Of a DNA stretch of 64,000 nt, positions 8,308-17,173 are shown one piece after another; the stretch's first letter is position 1, and each line of letters starts with the position of its first letter. The notes below the pieces were generated by a model. The model made no database searches and was not told the DNA's origin. It worked only from the letters and a program-made list of their open reading frames with translations. A program made the position numbers and the translations under genes. Origin of the DNA: Variovorax paradoxus (GTDB lineage Bacteria > Pseudomonadota > Gammaproteobacteria > Burkholderiales > Burkholderiaceae_C); the NCBI RefSeq assembly GCF_902712855.1, contig NZ_LR743508.1:992001-1056000 (forward strand). The letters are read 5' to 3'.

Positions 8308-11016
8308 CTACCCAGCGAGTTCAGAGATTTGCTTTAGAAGACCAGGGTGCTTCGTGAAACGCAAAGCTTCGGCAATATCGGCGGAAGCGTCTAGTTGCAG
8401 CGCACGCTTGACCTTGATCCGCTGCAGAAGAAAGCTGCTGCGGTACCTCTCATTCGCGCCAACCGCAGCGGCTACGGACTCGTCGATCAGCGCTAGTGCT
8501 TCCGGAAGCTTGCCCAACGCAAGTTTGACCTGCGACAAATTATGGGCCAGCCAAGGGCGCCCCGGATCGTCACTGATGGTCTCGAAAATAGCCTCTGCAT
8601 CGATGAATCGATCCAGCTTGTAGAGCGTCTCACCCCATTTGCGCCGTTGGTAGGCGTTGGGAGACTGGAGAGTCTCAAACGCTTGCAGCGCACGGCTCAA
8701 GTACGTCTTGTTCTCGCTCGCTTGCCCTGCGATCATCATGATCTCGGCGTAAGCGCCTCGGCTCTGATCATCGTCCAGCATCAAGGGAGTAGGCTCGGGC
8801 AGGCGCGCCAGCACCCCCTCGACTCGCTCAGGGGCATGCCAGATGAGCGCTCGCACAAAGTTCGCCAGCGAGTGATAGCCCTGCGGAACACCGATCCCGG
8901 CGCTGTACAGCGCCTCGCCAAGAAACATCTCCTCGTGTTGGTCGAGAAGCTCTCCCGCCCATGTCTTGCGAGCTAGGTTGAGTGTGTCTCCAAGTGCCAG
9001 GAGCAGAGATGGCGAGACGCCTGCGTCCTCCAGCTTTGCGGCAATGATGTCTGTGGCGTACTGCTTTGCCGCCGCATAGCCCTCGGGCCTGAGGCCGAGG
9101 GACCTCACCAGCTGGAGTTTGGCATCGTTCAGGGGATAACTGGCGACCACCTCCTGGAATAGCTCCTCGGCTTCGGAATCCCTCCCGAGAGTGCGCAACG
9201 CTTTAGCCTGGTGGTGCTTGATCTCAGCGACTTGGCGAGCACTTTGGTCTGCCATGTCAGCGAGCGCTCCGTAGGCTTGCATCACCGAATTGAGCCAGCT
9301 GGTGACCGCAACTTCTCCCATGGTGTGCTTGAGAAAGCGTCCCTTAGCTTCGATCGTCTCAAGCACGACCAGAATCGCCACTTCGTTTTCGCGAGCGCTG
9401 AGCGCGCTCAGTCGCTTGGCTTCGTGGATCGGATCCGGAAGCAACTGGACAGGGATTGCACCGCCGCTCCACGTCATCGCCAAAGCGTAAAGGTAGGCTG
9501 GACGTCGGTCGCCGTTCTCGACGTTTCTTCGGATCTTGGCTCGCAGTTGCGAGGCGATCAGCTGCAGGCCATGCCCGTCATCCCGGATCTGTTTGACGAT
9601 GAACGCTTCCAGGTGACCGTCGATTGCCCTGGATCGCTGTGTAGTTAGCCAGTCCAGGGACTTGAGCGCTGTGAAGACGATGTCGTGAATTCGAATCGAC
9701 GCCTTACCTTCGGGCGCCGTGAGGCCATGGCGCTCGAACGTCCTCATACGAAGGGAACCGATGACGTGTTCAAAGAAGGCTCGATCCAAGTTGCTTTGGT
9801 CCGCCCATTGAAAGAGGCTCAGCTCCTCCTCAAGCGCCGGCCTGAGCCTTCCTAGGATGCTGTCGGCAAGCCGCGCTCCGTGCAGTTGAAACCTGGCTAC
9901 GTGCGCGCACTCCTTCGCAAGCTCGTTCCAAGACGATCCTTCCCGTGCCGCGGCGTTCAGCATCGTCAGGGTAAGTGGGTGACCTCCGACTGTTCGCCAA
10001 ATCGTGCGAAAGGCTTTGTCGGATAGCTGGCTCGCCACGTCGTGGGTGAGCAAGGTGCGGGCCTGATGCTCGTCCATCAGTGGCATGGCGAACGCTCCTG
10101 GGGATGGGTGCTGCCGCGTGATCACGACCCGCGAGTCGGGGCCGCACAAGTTCGCCAGCCCGCCTGGGTCAAGCCGGGCGTTTGCGTCATCGAGGACCAA
10201 CATCGTGCGCTCTCGCCGCAGCAAGGCACTCACGTTTCGTTCGGCACCTCCGCGCCGCAGAGGGACCGCAGAGAGGCGCTCAATGCCGTCGATATCTCTG
10301 CCGCTGACCCAGAAACGGTAGTGGAATCGACCTTCTGCGCGCGCCAGGCACGCGGCTGCGGCCTGAGATTTGCCGATGCCGCCGATGCCTGTGATCTCGA
10401 CGCATTTCTCCGTATCCAGCAGCCGGTCAAGTTCTATGTCGACCGCTGTGTTTGGCAAATAACTCTCGCTCAGTGGTGCTGCGGTCAGAGATGCGGGGTG
10501 GTCGTCCCGAATGTCCGACAACACAGGCAGATGGACCGACAGCTTGTCGATGGCGCTGTCCCGAAGCATGAGCGTATCGACGATGGCCTCAGCGATCGCC
10601 CGGCTGTCCATAAGATGCAGGCGCCTACCGGACATCCGCGCTTGCCCGAGCGCTTCGTTGACCATGCCTTCGATTTTCCCCGTTTCAGCACGTTGCGAGC
10701 TCAGAAGGTAGACATCTTGTGCTCTCGGCGCGAGATCCAGCGCGTGCTCCAGATCACCCCAGGGCTTGGCCATCTGACCCGAAAAATACCCCTTGACGAT
10801 GGACGCCTCCACGACCACGCGGCCGTCTTCCGAAACGGCATCCAGCGCACCGCCGACAGGGCTGCCCGTAACGGAAGATCCGCGCTGCACCAGCGTGATG
10901 TCGTGCAGCTGTTCTATCAGGACGACGGCGAACCTCTCGAATACCGAGCCTGGGGCGAGGACTGCCAGCGATTCCATCAGGCGCGTCACTAAAAGACTAC
11001 GGGTAAGTTGGTGCAC
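8308..11016 (-). CDS. STAND NTPase with nuclease-like N-terminus and helical-repeat C-terminus
   Basis: 902 codons from a GTG; the ribosome site is weak, and an ATG 13 codons later (10977) is an alternative start. Residues 25-110 resemble a restriction-endonuclease-like fold, with D59 and E70 in GALDAV and RVVVEAS. The usual ExK lysine is absent at that spot. The NTPase core has Walker A GIGGIGKS (210-217), Walker B MLVLDD (272-277), VITR (298-301) and GGHPLTL (344-350), which are clear STAND/NB-ARC hallmarks. The C-terminal half is helical and TPR-like. This architecture matches Avs-like and other STAND defence ATPases that sense a phage product and activate an effector. It begins 53 nt after the kinase-like gene, so the two are probably co-transcribed. 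Confidence 0.8.
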   Translation of the reverse strand: MHQLTRSLLVTRLMESLAVLAPGSVFERFAVVLIEQLHDITLVQRGSSVTGSPVGGALDAVSEDGRVVVEASIVKGYFSGQMAKPWGDLEHALDLAPRAQDVYLLSSQRAETGKIEGMVNEALGQARMSGRRLHLMDSRAIAEAIVDTLMLRDSAIDKLSVHLPVLSDIRDDHPASLTAAPLSESYLPNTAVDIELDRLLDTEKCVEITGIGGIGKSQAAAACLARAEGRFHYRFWVSGRDIDGIERLSAVPLRRGGAERNVSALLRRERTMLVLDDANARLDPGGLANLCGPDSRVVITRQHPSPGAFAMPLMDEHQARTLLTHDVASQLSDKAFRTIWRTVGGHPLTLTMLNAAAREGSSWNELAKECAHVARFQLHGARLADSILGRLRPALEEELSLFQWADQSNLDRAFFEHVIGSLRMRTFERHGLTAPEGKASIRIHDIVFTALKSLDWLTTQRSRAIDGHLEAFIVKQIRDDGHGLQLIASQLRAKIRRNVENGDRRPAYLYALAMTWSGGAIPVQLLPDPIHEAKRLSALSARENEVAILVVLETIEAKGRFLKHTMGEVAVTSWLNSVMQAYGALADMADQSARQVAEIKHHQAKALRTLGRDSEAEELFQEVVASYPLNDAKLQLVRSLGLRPEGYAAAKQYATDIIAAKLEDAGVSPSLLLALGDTLNLARKTWAGELLDQHEEMFLGEALYSAGIGVPQGYHSLANFVRALIWHAPERVEGVLARLPEPTPLMLDDDQSRGAYAEIMMIAGQASENKTYLSRALQAFETLQSPNAYQRRKWGETLYKLDRFIDAEAIFETISDDPGRPWLAHNLSQVKLALGKLPEALALIDESVAAAVGANERYRSSFLLQRIKVKRALQLDASADIAEALRFTKHPGLLKQISELAG

Positions 11017-11069
11017 AAAAGGCCTAAACTGATGTCAGCGCCACGGGGCCGCACTCTTGGCGGGCGTAG

Positions 11070-11681
11070 TCACAGCGACTGCTCAATGATGCGACGTACT
11101 GCGGCAGCGACTTGATCGACGGGCTGGTCTGCATTCACGACGCGGCACCGTCGCCGATCGTTGCGTGCAATCTCAAGCAACGCGCTCCGGATCGCTGAAA
11201 AATCCCGGGTTTTTTCCGCGGGGTCATCTTCTTGGTCGCCACGCAGCCTGCGGCGGCTTATAGCCACTTGCGGCGGCAGGTCGAGGATAAGCGTTAGATC
11301 TGGGAGGGTGGTTCCTACGACAATGTCGCAGGCGGCTTGAAACAGCGGACGAAGATTCGTTTCAGACACAGACACCTGGAAAGCGGAGGTCGAGTCCAAG
11401 AATCGGTCGGACACGACCCAGGCTCCGGCTGCCAGAGCTGGCCGAATGACATTCTTGACGTGGTCGTAACGAGCAGCGCTGACCAAAAGGAGCTGCTCCG
11501 TTGCGTCCAGCGTGCGCTGAGGCCGCGTCAAGATCGCTCGCACCTCTGCACCTAGATGTCCTCCGTCTGGCTCCTTGGTCTGTAGTACGGACCGACCTGA
11601 ATCACGCAGATGCTCGACAATCCGCCGGACCTGCTCAGACTTTCCGCTTCCGTCAATGCCTTCAAAACTAATAAACGGCAC
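11070..11681 (-). CDS. Thymidylate-kinase-like P-loop nucleotide kinase
   Basis: 203 residues from a GTG start with a good site (AAGGAA, 5 nt spacing); this gives the normal TMPK beginning VPFISFEGIDGSGKS. The P-loop is GIDGSGKS (8-15), the DR motif is SDRFLDS (91-97) and an arginine-rich lid lies near SRRRLRGDQ. The usual REPGG loop reads KEPDGG, a departure from housekeeping Tmk. Family members phosphorylate dTMP or other nucleoside monophosphates. Its place between a STAND ATPase and a divergent radical SAM gene suggests an accessory, not housekeeping, role. The true nucleotide substrate cannot be told from sequence. Confidence 0.82.
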   Translation of the reverse strand: MPFISFEGIDGSGKSEQVRRIVEHLRDSGRSVLQTKEPDGGHLGAEVRAILTRPQRTLDATEQLLLVSAARYDHVKNVIRPALAAGAWVVSDRFLDSTSAFQVSVSETNLRPLFQAACDIVVGTTLPDLTLILDLPPQVAISRRRLRGDQEDDPAEKTRDFSAIRSALLEIARNDRRRCRVVNADQPVDQVAAAVRRIIEQSL

Positions 11682-11723
11682 TGCTTTCCTTCTAAAGCCG
11701 CAGTTCGCGGGTCGCTGCTCGAA

Positions 11724-13100
11724 ATGAGGCGATCGAACAAAGTGGCGTTTGTGTCCGCGGGCATGCTGTCGCCCAAGAAGCGCGATCATATGCTGGCTCG
11801 CCGGCAGCTCTACTTGAACTATGGCGCTCTCTCGCTTGCAACGATCCTGAATGATCAGGGATTCAAGACCTTGCTGGTGCACGGCGAGCACCGCGAGCCC
11901 AGCGAATTGCTCGATGCGCTTGTGCAAGACGGAACGTTCCCGTCCTCACTGCCGGTCATGCTGTCGATCCCGAGCTTCTACGCTCTCGAATGGGCGCAAC
12001 GGTTTTGCAAGCTTGTCCGCCTCGCGGACCCCAGCGCAAAGATCATCGTTGGCGGGCGTTGGGTTGTCGGTCCGGATCCTGGCTGGCTTCGCAAAAAGCT
12101 TCCTGAAGCGGACTTGCTTATTCCAGGGCTGGCTGAGCCTGTCATAACGAGTTTGCTCACCGCCACGCCGATCGTGCGCCGGCTCTCCGCGCCGACGCCG
12201 CAGTTCGTTCTGAACCATCGACTGGTCTCGGGGTTCGAGCGGTATCAGCCAAGCATCGAGGCGTCGCGAGGGTGTGGCATGGGGTGCAGTTTCTGCGAAG
12301 AACGGGACATCCCCCTCGAGAAGCTGCTGCCAGCCGAGCAGATCGCGGCCGCCTTGGCGATGATCGCGGGGCAGTACGGAACCAGCGATGTTCGCCCGTA
12401 CCTGCAAACGTCGATGTTCGCGCCCAATCTGAACTGGAGCGCTGGTCTGGTTAGCGCTGTGCGCTCACGTGGCCTAGAAATGAAGTGGCGCACAGAAAGC
12501 CGTGTCGATGCGCTGACGGCGGAGACAATCGCCTGCCTGGCCGAAGCGGGCATGAAGGTCCTGGACCTAGGGCTCGAAACCGCCTCTCCCACTCAGATCC
12601 TGAGTATGCGCAAATCGGCACACCCTGATCGTTACCTGCAGCGAGCGTCCAAGCTCCTTAAGGCTTGCGGAGACAACGGGGTAGCTGCCAAAGTCAATGT
12701 GCTGCTCTACGCGGGAGAGACGGCCAAGACACTCACCGAGACGCGCTCATTCCTCGATGAACACAGCGAGCACATTGCCGGCGTTTCAGTCGGCCCTGTC
12801 GTGGCCTACGGCCCTCCCAAGACTGCCAGCATCTTGTTGAATGAATGGTCAGGCAGTGGCTGCGTCGCGGTGGACTCCCGTAGCACCGATGAGACGGGCA
12901 TCACCCATGTTCACTTGAGCCGGGAAATTGATGCAGAGTCGGCCGAGCTCGCCAGTCTGGACATGTCGCGACGCTACATGAACGCAAACGCGTACTACCG
13001 CCTGAAGAGCTTTTCCTACTACCCTCGCGATTACACCCGCCATGACTTCGACCGCGACGTCGACGCGAGCGACAAGTCGCGACTGCCCTTCAGCCAATAG
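11724..13100 (+). CDS. Radical SAM enzyme with long (B12-binding-like) N-terminal domain
   Basis: 458 residues from the ATG at 11724; the ribosome site is poor and other starts are possible. The cluster motif is CGMGCSFC (C184, C188, C191), a canonical CX3CX2C that binds a 4Fe-4S cluster and SAM. About 180 residues precede it, with a Rossmann-like piece (AKIIVGGRWVVG) as in cobalamin-binding radical SAM proteins, but no DXHXXG motif is visible. LDLGLETASP, a typical barrel motif, follows. It is divergent from the kinase-like gene, with start codons 42 nt apart, so they share a promoter region. The reaction is unknown; a nucleotide or RNA substrate is suggested only by context. Confidence 0.83.
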   Translation: MRRSNKVAFVSAGMLSPKKRDHMLARRQLYLNYGALSLATILNDQGFKTLLVHGEHREPSELLDALVQDGTFPSSLPVMLSIPSFYALEWAQRFCKLVRLADPSAKIIVGGRWVVGPDPGWLRKKLPEADLLIPGLAEPVITSLLTATPIVRRLSAPTPQFVLNHRLVSGFERYQPSIEASRGCGMGCSFCEERDIPLEKLLPAEQIAAALAMIAGQYGTSDVRPYLQTSMFAPNLNWSAGLVSAVRSRGLEMKWRTESRVDALTAETIACLAEAGMKVLDLGLETASPTQILSMRKSAHPDRYLQRASKLLKACGDNGVAAKVNVLLYAGETAKTLTETRSFLDEHSEHIAGVSVGPVVAYGPPKTASILLNEWSGSGCVAVDSRSTDETGITHVHLSREIDAESAELASLDMSRRYMNANAYYRLKSFSYYPRDYTRHDFDRDVDASDKSRLPFSQ

Positions 13101-13277
13101 CTGAATGAGGTCCCAACCACTCATGGTTTTCGCCCAAGCCGTGGAACACTTCTTCCGATCAAGGGTGTGCGGGCGGGCGGCGGCGGTCTTCTCTGCGCAG
13201 CCGCAGCCACCTTCTATCCGCAGCATCATCGCCAAGTTGCGAAATAGGTGAGGCAACGTCGTGTGCATTGCGGCTAG

Positions 13278-13847
13278 AGGCGCACCGCACCACTGCTCGG
13301 CTGGATGGTCGAGAGCAAGCAGATCGAACCTCACGTGCCTGTGTGGGACAAGATCGTCCGAAAGGACGGAAGTCTGTCAATCGGCGAGTTCCAGTGGCAG
13401 CCCGAGCGCGATGAATATGTTTGCCCTGAAGGCCGTGCGTTGCGCAACGACCGGCGGCAGTTCACGACGCCGCGCACCCGCATCACCAAGGCCGACACCG
13501 TCATCTATCGGGCGAGCCAGGCAGACTGCATCGCCTGTGGGATGAAGGATCGCTGCTGCCCGAGCACGCCATTCCGAAAGATCGCCCGCAGCATCCATGA
13601 GGGTGCCCGTGAGATGGCGCGATCCATTGCGCAGACACCGCAGTACAGCCAATCGCGCAGGGAGAGCAAGAAGGTAGAGATGCTGTTCGCACACCTCAAG
13701 CGCATCATGAAACTGGATCGCCTGCGGCTTCGCGGGCTCAGTGGTGCGCAGGACGAGTTCTTGATGGCCGCCACCGCCCAGAACCTGCGACGAATGGCGA
13801 AGTGGTTGATGCCATCTGAAGCGAGTGCGGCAATGAAGACGGCGTGA
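13278..13847 (+). pseudogene. C-terminal fragment of an IS1182-type transposase
   Basis: An open frame from just after a stop at 13275 encodes the last ~190 residues of a DDE transposase. It has LLGWMVESKQIEPHVPVWDK, the cysteine-rich VCPEGRALRND and CIACGMKDRC, and then KKVEMLFAHLKRIMKLDRL and QNLRRMAKWL. This set is typical of IS1182-family transposases. The catalytic N-terminal half is missing, so it is inactive. It marks the right edge of the accessory island, opposite the IS481 remnant. Confidence 0.82.
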
Positions 13848-14214
13848 GATAAGGCCGCAAGGCTGCCACGTGTTCCCGAAGCACCAGCTCGACTACGAGC
13901 CTGTGGGATCGCCAGCCCAAGCTAGATTCAAGGCGAGTTTTTCAACACAATCAGTCTGAAGCAGCCGTCGGTCACTGAGGCTCAACGGCCTTTGTTTGAT
14001 GACTATGACCTGCTGCTTTCTGGACGAGTTTTCACACCAGGCCGCCTCACGTAACGATATTGACGAGGCTGGCAGACAGGAACACCATGGCGCAACGTTG
14101 CCATCCCTAATAAGGCAGTGTGCCCGTTGAAGCCATCCGGCCTCGCTGGACTTGGGTAACGCAACCAGGACACCCAAGGGCACCTCACCGCCCTACGTTC
14201 CAAGGAGCCACCCC
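13848..14214. other. Intergenic region with possible IS end
   Basis: No gene recognised. GAGTTTTTCAACACAATC (13936-13953) resembles terminal sequences of IS1182-like elements and may be the old right end of the transposon. The matching left end was not found. Confidence 0.35.
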
Positions 14215-15060
14215 ATGACCGAAACCGACAAGCTCTTCGCAGGCTCGATCCCCAAGCTCTACGACACGCTCATGGTCCCGTTGATCTTCGAGGCCTATGC
14301 CGCCGACACGGCGGAGCTGGTCGCCGGCTTCTCTCCTGGCGCGGTGCTCGAAACAGCCGCCGGCAGCGGTGTGGTCACGCGGGCTTTGGCGCCCAGGCTG
14401 CGCAGCGGCACGCGCTATGCGGTGACCGACCTCAACCAGCCCATGCTCGACTACGCCGCCACCCGGCAGGGCAACGGCGCCAATGGCTACAGCGGCAGCA
14501 GCACCGGCAGCATCAACATCGAATGGCAGCAGGCCGATGCGCTCAAGCTGCCGTTCGAAGACGCCTCGTTCGATGTCGTCTTCTGCCAGTTCGGCGCGAT
14601 GTTTTTCCCCGACCGCACTGGCGGCTATGCCGAGGCGCGCCGCGTGCTGAAGCCGGGCGGGCGCTTCGTGTTCACGGTGTGGGACCGCATCGAGGACAAC
14701 GCCTTTGCCGACGAGGTCACCAGCGCCGTCGCGGAGATCTTTCCGCAAGACCCTCCTCGGTTCCTGGCGCGCACACCGCACGGCTATCACGACATCGCGC
14801 TGATCCGCAGCGACGTGAGCAGTGCGGGCTTTACCCGCATCGAGATCGCGACGCGCGAGAAGACGAGCCGCTCGCCCTCGGCGCGCGACGTGGCCATCGC
14901 CTATTGCCAGGGAACACCGTTGCGCAACGAGATCGAAGCGCGCGATGTCAACGCGCTGCAGGCCGCCACGGACCGTGCGGCGCAGGTCATCGCCAGCCGC
15001 CATGGCGAAGTCGCGGTGACCGGCAAGATCCAGGCACATGTGATCGTCGCGGCGGGGTAG
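14215..15060 (+). CDS. Class I SAM-dependent methyltransferase
   Basis: 281 residues from an ATG with AAGGAG and 8-nt spacing. Motif I is VLETAAGSGVVTRALA, followed by AVTDLNQPMLDYA (the acidic residue that binds the SAM ribose) and FDVVFCQFGAMFFPD. The fold belongs to Methyltransf_11/25, similar to UbiE-like and small-molecule methyltransferases. The substrate is unknown. Codon use returns to the GC-rich genome pattern here, so this gene lies outside the accessory island. It is monocistronic by spacing. Confidence 0.85.
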   Translation: MTETDKLFAGSIPKLYDTLMVPLIFEAYAADTAELVAGFSPGAVLETAAGSGVVTRALAPRLRSGTRYAVTDLNQPMLDYAATRQGNGANGYSGSSTGSINIEWQQADALKLPFEDASFDVVFCQFGAMFFPDRTGGYAEARRVLKPGGRFVFTVWDRIEDNAFADEVTSAVAEIFPQDPPRFLARTPHGYHDIALIRSDVSSAGFTRIEIATREKTSRSPSARDVAIAYCQGTPLRNEIEARDVNALQAATDRAAQVIASRHGEVAVTGKIQAHVIVAAG

Positions 15061-15429
15061 ACGGGCAAGGGCAGGGCGGGGCGTTGCCGTCGTTGCCCGA
15101 TTGGCGAGGCCGGGCCGCATTCGCGGCGCGTTGCATGCATTTGCTGCGCTGCCGCTTTCGGAGCAGTTCGCGCCATTTCGCTCCCGATGCGCTCTCATGC
15201 AACACGAACGACCTCGGCGCTGCAGTAGTCCTGACTTCTTGAAACAGGGATTTCAATTCGATTGCGGAGTTGGCCTACGCCGCCGCGGCGGGCATCGATC
15301 ACGATGTTTCAATTTCGAAACCCCTCGCTGCCGCGATCCCCGCGGCGAGGCGTTTAAAGTTCGTCCCCCGCAGCGCTTTCGCGCTCAGGATTTTTCTCCC
15401 ACCGTTTCACAAAAAAGGAAACTCACGTT
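15061..15429. other. Upstream region of the HU gene
   Basis: 369 nt with no recognised gene. A strong GC hairpin lies at 15323-15350 (CCTCGC paired with GCGAGG and CCGCG with CGCGG, with a small bulge). It is about 80 nt before the HU start and could act in the leader of that mRNA. No T-run follows it. Confidence 0.4.
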
Positions 15430-15717
15430 TTGAACAAGACCGACCTCATCGCCGCCATCGCCAACGACACGAACCTCAGCAAGGTCGACGCCGCCCGTGC
15501 TCTGGACTCCGCCCTCGACAACCTCTCGCGCGCCTTGGCCGGCGGCGACACGGTGCAACTGATCGGCTTCGGCGCCTTCTCGGTGGCCGACCGCCCCGAG
15601 CGCACGGGCCGCAACCCGTCGACCGGCGAGCCGATGACCATCAAGGCCAGCAAGGCGCCCAAGTTCACCGCCGGCAAGGCGCTGAAGGACGCGGTCAACG
15701 CAGCGCCCGCCGCCTAA
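15430..15717 (+). CDS. HU-family DNA-binding protein
   Basis: 95 residues, the standard HU length. It begins MNKTDLIAAIANDTNLSK and contains the signature around LIGFGAFSVADRPERTGRNP, the DNA-contacting beta-arm with its conserved RNP. HU bends DNA and packages the nucleoid. The start is TTG, with AAAAAAGGAAA 8-9 nt upstream; there is no in-frame ATG near by. A TTG start suggests restrained translation. It could be the beta chain of the organism's HU or a paralogue. Confidence 0.93.
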   Translation: MNKTDLIAAIANDTNLSKVDAARALDSALDNLSRALAGGDTVQLIGFGAFSVADRPERTGRNPSTGEPMTIKASKAPKFTAGKALKDAVNAAPAA

Positions 15718-15860
15718 ACAAACTGCACGCCTCGCGCGTGCCATCGACGCCCTTTCGCGGCCCGGGTGCAGCAGCACCGGCCGCCAAGGGCGTTGCTTCT
15801 TCAGAAAGGCGCCGCTTACGCGCTAGAGTCTGCGAACGCCCACCAGACCCGCCTTCCGCC

Positions 15861-16400
15861 ATGCACCACGCACTCCCGCCCGCATCGACGTCTCGCACGC
15901 TGCCGCAGTGGCTCTTCAGGCTGCTGCCCATGGTGGCCTGTGCATTGATCGTGGGCTGCGCGGGCCCCGCCAGGAAAGGGCCGCGCACGGTGCAGCAGCA
16001 ACCCGCCGCGGTCAACAGCACGCCGATCACCGACGAGCAATCGAACAGCATCGCGATCCACGCGCTGGGCCTGGTTGGAACACCGTACCGTTATGGCGGC
16101 AACACGCCGGACGGCGGCTTCGACTGCAGCGGGCTCATCGGTTATGTGTACCTCAACAGCGTGGGGCAATCGCCGCCGCGCACGGTGGCGCGCATGTCGG
16201 CGTTCGGTCGGCCGGTGGACATGGCCGAGTTGCGCACGGGCGACCTGGTGCTCTTCGGTTCTTCCACGCCCTCGCATGCGGGCATCTACGTGGGCGGCGG
16301 GCGCTTCGTGCATGCACCGTCGACGGGCGGCGAGGTGCGGCTCGACAGGCTCGACGGCGTGTACTGGTCGCGCCAGCCGACGCAGGCGCGGCGGCCCTGA
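15861..16400 (+). CDS. NlpC/P60-family lipoprotein (cell-wall peptidase)
   Basis: 179 residues. The signal ends in a lipobox-like LIVGCAG, so the product is probably a lipoprotein. The NlpC/P60 domain follows, with catalytic Cys in DGGFDCSGLIGYVY and His in SHAGIYVGGGRFVHAPS. Members cut peptide bonds in murein stem peptides. The length fits small single-domain enzymes such as Spr (MepS). The next gene starts 3 nt after its stop, so the two may be co-expressed. Confidence 0.9.
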   Translation: MHHALPPASTSRTLPQWLFRLLPMVACALIVGCAGPARKGPRTVQQQPAAVNSTPITDEQSNSIAIHALGLVGTPYRYGGNTPDGGFDCSGLIGYVYLNSVGQSPPRTVARMSAFGRPVDMAELRTGDLVLFGSSTPSHAGIYVGGGRFVHAPSTGGEVRLDRLDGVYWSRQPTQARRP

Positions 16401-16402
16401 GC

Positions 16403-16825
16403 ATGCGCGCCGCACCCGGCGACGGCAGCCCCATCTACATCGGCTATGGCGGCGAACGCGTGGTCTCGCCCGATGGCGCCCATGTCACGGTGTGGACCTA
16501 CGAAACCGAGAAGCCGCACAGCGACAGCCTCAACGGCGTGACGCTCGACGGCCTCGCGATACCGGGCCAGTTCTGGGGCCGCGGCCATGCGTGGTCGCCC
16601 GACTCCGCGTACTTCACGCTCGAGAGCTACACGAGCGAAGGCAGCATGCTGCTCGTCGTGCGCGTGGCCGATCGCGCATGGACGAAGGTGGCGAGGAATG
16701 CGTCGACGGTGTCGTTCGTCTATCCGCGTCTGGTGCTGCGCGGCTATGGGCGCGGCGACGATGGCGCAGACCGGTGCGTCACCTTCGGCGGGGAAACGAA
16801 GTGGGCGCCGATAGGGCCTGCATAG
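16403..16825 (+). CDS. Hypothetical protein with beta-propeller-like repeat
   Basis: 140 residues from an ATG 3 nt after the NlpC/P60 gene. The sequence has WSPDSAYFTLESYTSEGSMLLVV and VSPDGAHVTVWTYE, which resemble TolB/WD-like blade motifs. No signal peptide or known domain is obvious. Close spacing suggests translational coupling to the lipoprotein gene. Function unknown. Confidence 0.6.
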   Translation: MRAAPGDGSPIYIGYGGERVVSPDGAHVTVWTYETEKPHSDSLNGVTLDGLAIPGQFWGRGHAWSPDSAYFTLESYTSEGSMLLVVRVADRAWTKVARNASTVSFVYPRLVLRGYGRGDDGADRCVTFGGETKWAPIGPA

Positions 16826-16836
16826 CGCAACGCCGT

Positions 16837-17172
16837 TCAGTCTTCCGCGTCGCGCATCTTTCTCCGCCGCCATGCGCGCTGTTCTTCGACGGAACGCAGC
16901 GGGCCGCATGCGGCTCGCGCATCCGCGGCGGTGCCGTGCCTCAGCGGTTGCCAGTCGCCTGGTGCTTCCGCGTTCGACAGGCTCAGCCACTCGCTGCCGC
17001 AATGCGCGCACGAGGCCACCAGCAGGTCGCGTGCGCCATGGCGCGCGACCAGGGTCTGCGCGCCAAGCGACGGCATGCCGCAGCACGACCACCACAGGCT
17101 CATGTCGGGCCGTGCATGCACTTGCCTGACCCAGGCCGCGGCGCGATACCAGAGCGTTGCGTTCAACGCCAT
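16837..17172 (-). CDS. Small cysteine-containing hypothetical protein
   Basis: 111 residues from an ATG with AGGA upstream. It contains SLWWSCCGMPSLG and LVASCAHCGSEWLSL, a possible pair of zinc-binding CxxC-like knuckles. The C-terminus is basic (EEQRAWRRRKMRD). It follows the 33-residue membrane peptide by one base between stop and start, so the two are translationally coupled. It is convergent with the gene at 16403. I do not recognise a family. Confidence 0.55.
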   Translation of the reverse strand: MALNATLWYRAAAWVRQVHARPDMSLWWSCCGMPSLGAQTLVARHGARDLLVASCAHCGSEWLSLSNAEAPGDWQPLRHGTAADARAACGPLRSVEEQRAWRRRKMRDAED

Positions 17173-17173
17173 G

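Noticed and set aside
7973..8623. Plus-strand frame running from the repeat-rich gap into the STAND gene
   Set aside because: Most of it is antisense to the well-supported STAND coding region and it lacks a ribosome site.
11724..13100. Calling the radical SAM gene a prokaryotic viperin because of the adjacent kinase
   Set aside because: Viperin has its cysteine motif close to the N-terminus; here it follows ~180 residues of another domain.
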